From Candidatus Rhodoblastus alkanivorans (GTDB lineage Bacteria > Pseudomonadota > Alphaproteobacteria > Rhizobiales > Beijerinckiaceae), in assembly GCF_022760755.1 (NCBI RefSeq), contig NZ_JAIVFP010000001.1, positions 699,501 through 763,500 on the forward strand: a stretch of DNA of 64,000 bases, read 5' to 3'. Positions 57,331 through 64,000 of this stretch are shown in pieces (the first letter of the stretch is position 1; each line of letters opens with the position of its first letter). The position numbers and the translations under genes are program-made. Under the pieces are notes generated by a model that saw only the letters and a list, made by a program, of their open reading frames with translations, searched no databases and was not told the origin of the DNA.

Positions 57331-58062
57331 CTACCGGCGTGTGGCTTTGTTTTCCCGGCGAAGATCGCGCGCCATGGCGACGGCGTTAGACAGGAAAAGG
57401 GCGAAAAAACTGACACCGAAAAAGCCCACGAGCAGCGAGTAAACGGAAATGCTGCTCTGCGCGAAATGCAAATGGAGCGGCCCCTCGAAATATATCAAGG
57501 CGTTCAGGGCGATCAGCGCGAGACGAATTTCGCTCGGCCCGCATTGCAAGAAGCTGAGCTGCAGCCGGCCGGAAACGTGATGGGACAGGAAGGCGTAAAT
57601 GCTCAGGAGCAGATAGCCGATCAGGGTGATGAGCGCGACGTTCATGTCGACATAGGGCGATGCGCCGAGACCGGCGACCAGCAGGAAATTGCCGAAAGCG
57701 TCCACCGTGTGGTCGAGGAAATAGCCGTAACGCGGCCGCTCGACGCCGCGGTGGCGGGCGAGCGAGCCGTCGAGTGAGTCGCCGAACCAGTTCAGGACGA
57801 GGCCGAGGCTGGCGATGAACAGGCCGACGGCGCTCCAATTGCTGACGACATAGCCAGCGCCGCTCAAGCCCGCGCCGAACAGGCCGAGAGCGGTGAGATG
57901 GTCCGGCTTGACCCAGGAGGGCAGGGCGTCGCAGAGCCGATCAAGCGTCGCGCGCTCGTGGAGCGCAAGTATATTTTCCTGGATGCGGATCGGCGGCGCG
58001 AAGGAATGCGGTTGCTGTTTGGCGGAAGGGCTGGCCTCGATTGCGGTCGGGAAGAAGTCCAT
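57331..58062 (-). CDS. CDP-alcohol phosphatidyltransferase family protein
   Basis: The 243-residue membrane protein has the family active-site motif GDSLDGSLAR...YFLDHTVD (D-G-X2-A-R ... G-X3-D-X3-D), followed by about five more helices. Such enzymes join a CDP-linked alcohol (e.g. CDP-diacylglycerol) to an alcohol acceptor in phospholipid synthesis. The ATG at 58062 is preferred to a TTG at 58110. It lies upstream of the polyketide synthase on the same strand with a 260-bp gap, so a role in the same lipid pathway is possible but unproven. Confidence 0.8.
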   Translation of the reverse strand: MDFFPTAIEASPSAKQQPHSFAPPIRIQENILALHERATLDRLCDALPSWVKPDHLTALGLFGAGLSGAGYVVSNWSAVGLFIASLGLVLNWFGDSLDGSLARHRGVERPRYGYFLDHTVDAFGNFLLVAGLGASPYVDMNVALITLIGYLLLSIYAFLSHHVSGRLQLSFLQCGPSEIRLALIALNALIYFEGPLHLHFAQSSISVYSLLVGFFGVSFFALFLSNAVAMARDLRRENKATRR

Positions 58063-58237
58063 GTTCGACAAAGTCAAACTCCGCCTCAATTCTGGTTCCA
58101 CAAAAGCCAATTCGTGACGAAAGCGCCGACTTTACTGCAATGTTGACGCAACGACACAACAGCGCAAGACAACACGCTGAAGAAAACGGATCAGGTCTTG
58201 AGCACAGCCATAAATTCGGTAACCTAATCGTGATGCA

Positions 58238-59101
58238 GTGGCAACCGAGAATTGTCGCTGCGCTGCAAATTTCTCCTCACTGTGGTGGAGTCGACACATT
58301 CGGAACATCGTCATCACCGGCGCGAGCAGCGGCCTCGGCGCGGCCCTGGCGCGGGAATATGCCGCTCCGGGCGTGAGCCTGGCGTTGATCGGACGCGATT
58401 TGGCGCGGCTCGATCGCGTCGCGGCGGACTCGCGGCAAAAGGGCGCGAAAGTGTGGACAGCGGCGATCGACGTGCGCGATCGCGCCGCGCTCGGCGCCTT
58501 TCTGCTCGAATGCGACGCGTCGGCGCCGCTCGACGGGCTGATTCTCTGCGCCGGCGTGACCAGCGTGACCCCGTCGCCCGGCGAGGTCGAGGATTTGGAC
58601 GGCGCGGCGGAGCTGTTCGACGTCAATCTGGGCGGCGCGATCAATGCGATGGCCCCGATCGCGCCGCTGATGCGGCGCCGCCGCGCCGGGCGGATCGCGC
58701 TGTTCGGCTCGATCGCAGCCTTCGCGCCGCCGCCCGATTGTCCCTCCTATGCCGCCAGCAAGGCGGCGCTGGTCGCTTTCGGCCTGGCGACGCGAACGCT
58801 CTATCAGGCTGACAATGTGAGCGTCAGCGTCGTCTGCCCCGGCTTCGTCGATACGCCGATGACAAGTTCTTATGTCAGCTGGAAGCCGTTCCTCGTGTCG
58901 AGCGAAAAGGCGGCGCGGCTGATTCGCCGCGGCCTCGACCGGCGCAAGGCGATCATCGCTTTCCCCTGGCCGCTCTATTTCGCGGCGCGCCTGCAACAAT
59001 TCCTGCCCCAGGGCGTTGGCGCGCGGGTGCTGCTGCGCCATCGGGCCTTCGCCGCGGGCGGAACTGGCCTCAAAGCCGATCCAAGAACGATAGATTCCTG
59101 A
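58238..59101 (+). CDS. Short-chain dehydrogenase/reductase with unusual start
   Basis: The protein has the SDR features GASSGLGAAL (cofactor loop), CAGVTS, and the catalytic YAASKAAL with SIAAFAP before it. The expected family start would read M-R-N-I-V-I-T-G, but at that place (58301) the codon is ATT. Translation must begin there at a rare ATT, or at the GTG at 58238, which gives 287 residues with an unconserved head. The end runs straight into an IS5 remnant. It may act on the polyketide or lipid of the neighbouring genes, or be decaying. Confidence 0.72.
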   Translation: MATENCRCAANFSSLWWSRHIRNIVITGASSGLGAALAREYAAPGVSLALIGRDLARLDRVAADSRQKGAKVWTAAIDVRDRAALGAFLLECDASAPLDGLILCAGVTSVTPSPGEVEDLDGAAELFDVNLGGAINAMAPIAPLMRRRRAGRIALFGSIAAFAPPPDCPSYAASKAALVAFGLATRTLYQADNVSVSVVCPGFVDTPMTSSYVSWKPFLVSSEKAARLIRRGLDRRKAIIAFPWPLYFAARLQQFLPQGVGARVLLRHRAFAAGGTGLKADPRTIDS

Positions 59102-59104
59102 ACA

Positions 59105-59583
59105 GAGGTTAGGCCTTGCCAAGCATTTGAGAATGAGACGGATCATGGCAGGCCGTAAGAATGCGGCGACGGTTGACACATAGCGTTCGAAATCGCGGGC
59201 AAGGCGACGATTTCGACGGATCCAGGCGAGAGCCGGCTCGACGATCGATCGCTTCGCCAGGACGACGAAGCGATGACGATCCAATCGTTTGACGCTCTCG
59301 ATCTTCCAGGTTTCCGTCGCCGCAATCGTTTGGCCGTTTTCGGTCCCGGAAGTCCGGCGTCAGCGAAGTTGCACTCGATAAACGGAAATCGCCGCCGCGC
59401 CCGCCACAACAAATCGCGCGTTCCATCGCGGTCTTGAATGTTGGCCGGCCATACTCACGCCATGCAGGAGGCCGAGCGTGTCGACGAGGATGTGGCGCTT
59501 GCGGCCCGTGACTTTCGTGCCCGCGTCAAAGCCTTGCTGGTCAATTTTGCCGCGCTCTCCCAGCGGTTCCTTTTTGCCTCAGT
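59105..59583 (-). pseudogene. IS5-family transposase remnant with frameshifts
   Basis: Pieces of one IS5-type transposase can be read in three frames in order: QQGFDAGTKVTGRKRHILVD and DTLGLL; RRRFPFIECNFADAG; then TETWKIESVKRLDRHRFVVL, the block IVEPALAWIRRNRRLARDFE, and FLRPAMIRLILK. The N-terminal part and both ends are gone. It marks past insertion between the dehydrogenase and the phosphatase genes. Confidence 0.85.
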
Positions 59584-59698
59584 GGCGCGAAAAGTCATAA
59601 GACAAGCATATACCCAAAAAGTTGCAGCCTTTTTTGACAAGAATATTCGTTAAAACAATGAACTATAGGATTCTTCCGATCCGGAATGAACGGATGCT

Positions 59699-60155
59699 CT
59701 AAGCTCCGCGCAGCCGCGTCATCAGATCGTCAAGCCGTTGCTCGATCAGGGGAAGCGCTCTGTCCGGCGCCATGAAGTCTATGTCGTGGACATCCCAATA
59801 TTCGACGCGCGCAAAATCCTTGATCGAAAGCGACGAGAAAAACCGTTCCCGCAAAAGCGGAAAATGTTCCCGCTGTTTCAGCGCGACGACATGATCGGCG
59901 GAAGCGAAATCGCTGACTTCGAGCTGAAGCGGCGCCCGCGCCGTATCAGGATCGAAATCCACCCCCCTTCCCCCCCAAACCTTCGACCGTCTGCCGCGCG
60001 ATCGGACCGACATTAGCGCTTCCGAGATCGACGGCTATTCCCCGCGACCCCGCGACCCAGCCTGGACATAGCGCGGGCGCGCGAAAATTGAACAATTCCT
60101 CCGCGAAACGACTGCGATAATAATTTCCCGTGCACAGGAAGAGAATGGCTTTCAC
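59699..60155 (-). pseudogene. Low-molecular-weight protein tyrosine phosphatase, frameshifted
   Basis: The N-terminal half (from GTG at 60155) reads AILFLCTGNYYRSRFAEELF with the C-X5-R phosphate loop. The C-terminal half reads SDFASADHVVALKQREHFP, then EYWDVHDIDF with the catalytic Asp. The two halves are in different frames and join in a G-rich stretch near 59965 (GGGGGGG and GGGGGG runs). Restoring one base gives a normal protein of about 152 residues, so a homopolymer sequencing error is as likely as true inactivation. Confidence 0.75.
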
Positions 60156-60226
60156 TTTGCGGCCCTGGCTCCAGATCGCTTCGACCGCCGTAAAGACCAT
60201 ATCAATTTGGAGCTTTCGCGACGAGA

Positions 60227-61348
60227 TCATGGTTCCGCTTCGCCGCGTCCGGCGTCGAGCGAAACCGATTTGACCTGGGCGTAAACGCGCTGGCCGGCGG
60301 CGAAGCCCAGCTCCACCCACGATTTCCGGGTCATGCGCGACAACAGCCGCGCGCCCCCGCCATCCTCGCCGAGCGCGACAGCCGCCACGACCTCGAAAGG
60401 ATCGAGCGGCTTCATCGCGATTATATGCGCCGGCACCGCGTTCAGGATCGAACTGCGGCCGGGCGCATCATGGGCGAGGCTGACGGCGCTGGCGAGAATG
60501 TGGACGCGCCGCTCCTCGCCGGCGCGGGCCGGCGGCCCCGGGGCGAACAGGCGTCCGCCGGAAATCGCCAGGTCGAGAAGGCCATAGGCCGCGTCAAAGC
60601 CCACGACCACGCCTTTCAAGCTGACCGCCGCGTCGCGCGACCGCGCCAAAGGCGACGAAGGGTCGCTCTGCACCTCGGCCAAAGGTCCAGCGCCGACGAC
60701 ATGGCCCGTTTCGACCAGGACGACATGATCGGCGAGACGCTCGACCTCGGCGACGTCATGGCTGACATAGACGATCGGAAGCGCGAAATGGTCGCGCAGC
60801 TTTTCCAGGAAGGGGAGGATTTCGGCTTTGGTCCTGCGGTCGAGCGCGGACAGGGGCTCATCCATCAAAAGCAGCTTGGGCTGGGCGAGAAGGGCCCGGC
60901 CGATGCCGACGCGCTGGCGCTCGCCGCCCGAGAGATTGCGCGGCGAACGGTCGAGCAGCTCCCGGATCCCCAACAGATCGACCACCTCGTCGAAGTCGAT
61001 CTCGGGGCGGCCGTCGGTTTTTTGGCGCGGCGCGCCGAAAAGCAGATTACGCCGCACCGAAAGATGCGGAAAGAGGCTCGCCTCCTGAAAGACATAGCCC
61101 AAAGGCCGGCGATGGGTCGGCAAAAACCTGCCCTCGCGGTCCTGCCAGACCTCGCCGTCAATGGCGAAAAACCCGTCTGGAACCCGGATCAGACCCGCGA
61201 TGCAGCGCAGCAAGGTCGTCTTGCCGCAGCCGGAAGGCCCGAACAGCGCCGTGACGCCTTTGGCGGGCGCCTCGAAGGCGGCGTCGAGGGTGAAAGCGCC
61301 GAGTGCGCTGCGAAATGCGGCGCGGATCGCGTGGCCTTGCCCGCTCAC
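60227..61348 (-). CDS. modC: Molybdate ABC transporter ATP-binding protein
   Basis: The 373-residue protein has an ABC ATPase domain (Walker [10 protein letters not shown], signature [15 protein letters not shown], Walker [13 protein letters not shown]) and a C-terminal MOP/TOBE molybdate-binding domain (about 290-365, [10 protein letters not shown]). It powers molybdate import. It overlaps modB by 4 bp. Confidence 0.94.
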   Translation of the reverse strand: MSGQGHAIRAAFRSALGAFTLDAAFEAPAKGVTALFGPSGCGKTTLLRCIAGLIRVPDGFFAIDGEVWQDREGRFLPTHRRPLGYVFQEASLFPHLSVRRNLLFGAPRQKTDGRPEIDFDEVVDLLGIRELLDRSPRNLSGGERQRVGIGRALLAQPKLLLMDEPLSALDRRTKAEILPFLEKLRDHFALPIVYVSHDVAEVERLADHVVLVETGHVVGAGPLAEVQSDPSSPLARSRDAAVSLKGVVVGFDAAYGLLDLAISGGRLFAPGPPARAGEERRVHILASAVSLAHDAPGRSSILNAVPAHIIAMKPLDPFEVVAAVALGEDGGGARLLSRMTRKSWVELGFAAGQRVYAQVKSVSLDAGRGEAEP

Positions 61349-62025
61349 CGCAGCCTCGCGATGCGTTTCTCAAAATAAGTCATCGCCAGAATCACGACAA
61401 AGGCGAAGACCGCCATGCCGGCCGCGAGCAAATTGGCCTCGCCCCATTGCATGTTTTCGACATAATCGAAAATGGCGGTGGACATGACCCGGGTGCGGCC
61501 GGGAATATTGCCGCCGATCATCAGGATGACGCCGAATTCGCCGACCGTATGGGCGAAGCCGAGCACCGCGCCGGACAGAAGGCCGGGACTGGCCAGGGGC
61601 AGCGCCACCCGCCAGAACGCCTGCCAGGGCGAGGCGCGCAGGGTTGCGGCGGCTTCGAGCGGCCGGTCGCCGATCGCCTGGAAGGCGTTGCGGATCGGCT
61701 GCACCACGAAGGGCATGCTGGCGACGATCGAGCCTATGACGAGGCCGGTGAAGGAGAAGGCGAGCGTGCGCGCGCCCCACAGGCCGGCGATTTTCCCGCC
61801 CGGGCCGTCGGGGCCCAATGCGACGAGGAGGTAAAAGCCGAGCACGGTCGGCGGCAGCACCATCGGCAGGGAGACGACGGCGGCGACCGCTTCCTTCCAT
61901 TTCGCTTTCGAGCGCGCCAGCCACCAGGCGAGCGGCGTCGCGATCACCAGCAGCGCCAAAGTCGTGACCGCCGCCAACTCCAGCGTCAGGCGAACCGGCT
62001 CCCAGATATGCTCGAGCGCCACCAT
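61345..62025 (-). CDS. modB: Molybdate ABC transporter permease
   Basis: The 226-residue membrane protein has five to six helices and the ModB/ABC permease EAA loop ([20 protein letters not shown]). It forms the inner-membrane channel for molybdate with ModC. It follows modA by three bases. Confidence 0.94.
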   Translation of the reverse strand: MVALEHIWEPVRLTLELAAVTTLALLVIATPLAWWLARSKAKWKEAVAAVVSLPMVLPPTVLGFYLLVALGPDGPGGKIAGLWGARTLAFSFTGLVIGSIVASMPFVVQPIRNAFQAIGDRPLEAAATLRASPWQAFWRVALPLASPGLLSGAVLGFAHTVGEFGVILMIGGNIPGRTRVMSTAIFDYVENMQWGEANLLAAGMAVFAFVVILAMTYFEKRIARLR

Positions 62026-62028
62026 GGA

Positions 62029-62775
62029 TCAGGGCAATGCGTAGCCGAAACGCTCGATGACCGCGCGCGCCTCCGGCCCCTTGAGGAAAGCGAGAAAGGC
62101 TTTTGCCGCTTCGTCATTCGCGGCCTTCTTCAGCAGAACCGCGTCCTGGCGGATCGGGGCGTGGAGGTTTCCGGGAACGACCCAGCGCGTTCCGTCGCTC
62201 ACGCCATGGAGCTGCGAGAGCGCGACGAAGCCGAGTTCAGCGTTTTTGGTGTCCACGAACTGGAAGGTCTGGGCGATGCTGTTCCCCTGAACGATCTTCG
62301 GCTGAAGCGAATCATAGAGGCCGAGCGCTTTCATGGTTTCGACGGCGGCGGTCCCATAGGGAGCGGATTTGGGATTGGCGATGGCGAGCCGGGAGAAGGC
62401 GCCCGCCTTCAGCGCCGCCTCGCCCTTGGCCACATCCATAACCCGGCTCCACAGCACGAGCTTGCCGACGGCGTAAGTGAAGCGGCTTTCCGGAACAGCA
62501 TAGCCCTTTTCGACGGCAAGTTTTGGACGCTCTTCATCGGCAGATAGAAAGACCTGAAAAGGCGCGTCATGGATGATCTGCATATAGAAGCCGCCGGAGG
62601 CCCCGAAACTCAGAAGCACGTCATTCCCGGTCTTCTTCTTGAACAAAGCGGCGATTTCCTTGGCCGGCTCGGTGAAATTGGCCGCGACGGCGACTTGAAC
62701 CTGCGCCGCCTCCGCCCGAGGGGCGAGCAAAGACATGAAAAGGCCGCAGGACACGGCAAGCGCCTTCCATTTCAT
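62029..62775 (-). CDS. modA: Molybdate ABC transporter substrate-binding protein
   Basis: The 248-residue periplasmic protein has a signal peptide ending near PRAEA-AQ and the ModA pattern VAVAANFTEPAKEIA at the start of the mature part, with IANPKSAPYG later. It captures molybdate or tungstate. The ATG at 62775 is chosen because it gives a proper signal peptide. Molybdenum or tungsten uptake would serve enzymes such as formate dehydrogenase or nitrogenase encoded elsewhere. Confidence 0.93.
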   Translation of the reverse strand: MKWKALAVSCGLFMSLLAPRAEAAQVQVAVAANFTEPAKEIAALFKKKTGNDVLLSFGASGGFYMQIIHDAPFQVFLSADEERPKLAVEKGYAVPESRFTYAVGKLVLWSRVMDVAKGEAALKAGAFSRLAIANPKSAPYGTAAVETMKALGLYDSLQPKIVQGNSIAQTFQFVDTKNAELGFVALSQLHGVSDGTRWVVPGNLHAPIRQDAVLLKKAANDEAAKAFLAFLKGPEARAVIERFGYALP

Positions 62776-63008
62776 GGAAAATTCCTCGAAAGCCGACCAA
62801 ACCATGACAGTCTGGCGGACGTCTGAACGGTGATCGGCAGATAATGCACGCTTATCCGCGGCCGGCAACCTCAATATGTTTTCTGATTACAAATTGCGCA
62901 AAATGAACCTGAAAAGTCTCGGTCGCACGAAACATGCGCAAGGAGCAAAGCCTGCCAATGTTACGCCGATGACTTCGATCAAAGCGTGGGCGAACCTGTA
63001 TCGTTTCA

Positions 63009-64000
63009 CTATTCGTTTGCCGGCTCGTCCCCGGCGAGCGGCAGGGTGAAGGAGAATGTCGCGCCGTCCGTCTCGTTTTTCTTCGCCCACATTTTTCCGT
63101 GATGCGCTTCGACGATCGCGCGCGAAATCGACAGGCCGACGCCGAGACCTTCCGGTCTGGCGGTGGTGAAGGGCAGGAACAGATCGATCTGTTCGGCGCC
63201 CGACAGGCCCGTGCCGCTGTCGGAGACGTCAACCCGGATCATCCCGTCGCCAGCGGAAGTCGCGACGGTCAGATTTTTCGTTCGCGATTTGCTCATGGCC
63301 TGGACGGCGTTGCGCAGGAGATTGACGAAAGCCTGCTCGATCTGGACGCCGTCGACCAGAACCAGATCCGGCGTCGCGTCCAGTCGCAGGACGGGGCGGA
63401 TGCCGGCCTCCCGCAACATGGGCGAGACCAGTTCGCAAGCGGCCACGATGAGGCCGTGCAGTCTCTGTTCGAACTTTTCGGGCTCAGTATCGGCGATAAA
63501 CCTGCGCAACCGGCTGACGATGCGGCCCGCCCGCACCACCTGGCTGGCCGCGGCCTCCATCAATTCGCTTATTTCGGCCGGCAGGGCGCCGGAGCGCCGG
63601 CCGCGCGCCTGCGCCGCCGCCAGATAATTTACCGCCGCCACCAGCGGCTGATTGATTTCATGGGCCAGCTCAGTCGCCATATTCGCCATGGCGGCAAGGC
63701 GATTGTCGTCCATTTTCTGCAGCCGCGCCTCGAGCAGCCGCCTCTCGCTGAGATCGCGCAGGAAGCTGACGCGCAGGCGTTCGCCGCCATGGCGGGTCTC
63801 GGAGACCTTCAGCTCGGCGGGGAAAAGCGAGCCGTCCTTGCGCAACGCCTCGATCTCCCTCCCGACGCCGCCCGCCGGCATGGAGCGATCGGGATCGACC
63901 GTCAGGAAGCCGATGTCGGCGCCGATCATTTCGTCGGCGCCATAGCCGAAGATTTGGCTTGCCGCGCTGTTGACCCATCTGATGCGGCCGGCGCTGTCCG
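63009..64000 (-). CDS. PAS-domain sensor histidine kinase (FixL-like), 5' end outside window
   Basis: The visible 330 C-terminal residues hold the second half of a PAS domain (WVNSAASQIFGYGADEMIG), the dimerisation domain with phosphoacceptor His in TELAHEINQPLVAAVNY, and the ATPase boxes (NLLRNAVQAM, DSGTGL, GLGVGLSI). This is the FixL/DctB-type core. Whether a haem-binding PAS lies upstream cannot be seen, so an oxygen-sensing role is only possible. The N-terminus lies beyond the window edge. Confidence 0.85.
   Translation of the reverse strand, partial: DSAGRIRWVNSAASQIFGYGADEMIGADIGFLTVDPDRSMPAGGVGREIEALRKDGSLFPAELKVSETRHGGERLRVSFLRDLSERRLLEARLQKMDDNRLAAMANMATELAHEINQPLVAAVNYLAAAQARGRRSGALPAEISELMEAAASQVVRAGRIVSRLRRFIADTEPEKFEQRLHGLIVAACELVSPMLREAGIRPVLRLDATPDLVLVDGVQIEQAFVNLLRNAVQAMSKSRTKNLTVATSAGDGMIRVDVSDSGTGLSGAEQIDLFLPFTTARPEGLGVGLSISRAIVEAHHGKMWAKKNETDGATFSFTLPLAGDEPANE

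Noticed and set aside
62776-63008. ModE-type operator or molybdenum-cofactor riboswitch before modA
   Set aside because: No TATAT-centred ModE palindrome or conserved riboswitch pattern could be recognised in this gap.

Overview
The window is about 64 kb of GC-rich chromosomal DNA. Its gene content points to an alphaproteobacterium of the Hyphomicrobiales, most likely Beijerinckiaceae-like (methylotroph or facultative methanotroph/phototroph relatives). The pointers are a lanthanide-type methanol dehydrogenase, acetone carboxylase, an uptake [NiFe]-hydrogenase with a hydrogen sensor, a PhyR/NepR general stress module and a NadQ regulator. The genus is an inference from gene content, not from a marker gene.

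Region by region: 1-4082 carries the 5' part of the acetone carboxylase beta-subunit gene (acxA) behind a clear sigma-54 promoter, with its probable activator acxR just upstream. 4660-5622 is a sodium/calcium-exchanger-family membrane protein. 5839-25664 is an unbroken, same-strand hydrogenase locus in the order hupUV, hupSLCDEFGHIJK, hypABFCDE, hoxA(hupR), hupT. The H2-sensing pair and the two-component system sit at its two ends and bracket the catalytic and maturation genes. A sigma-54 promoter lies in front of hupS. 25793-26145 is an IS3-family remnant.

26243-48109 is mostly housekeeping and stress genes: a Deg-type protease, xoxF, dnaN, PBP1A, a dihydroorotase, ygfZ, an AhpD-like protein, tag, a YfbR-like HD hydrolase, a tyrosine-phosphatase-like protein, nadQ, a DUF389 protein (frameshifted), a flavin disulfide oxidoreductase, and the general stress module. 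In that module an HWE-type histidine kinase and phyR are transcribed divergently from nepR and a damaged ecfG. The divergent intergenic region contains two EcfG-type promoters, one for each side.

48110-60155 begins with tRNA-Gly(CCC) and looks like an accessory segment. It holds a glycosyltransferase, a 7.3-kb reducing type I polyketide synthase (KS-AT-DH-MT-ER-KR-ACP), a CDP-alcohol phosphatidyltransferase family protein, a short-chain dehydrogenase whose expected start codon is ATT, an IS5-family wreck and a frameshifted low-molecular-weight phosphatase. 60227-62775 is modABC (molybdate import). The window ends inside a PAS-domain histidine kinase.

How the genes work together: HupUV senses H2 and works with HupT and HoxA to control the sigma-54 promoter of hupS. 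HupSLC oxidises H2 and passes electrons to the membrane. HupD-K and HypA-F assemble the NiFe centre. Acetone carboxylase, XoxF and the hydrogenase together suggest a metabolically flexible organism using small carbon compounds and H2.
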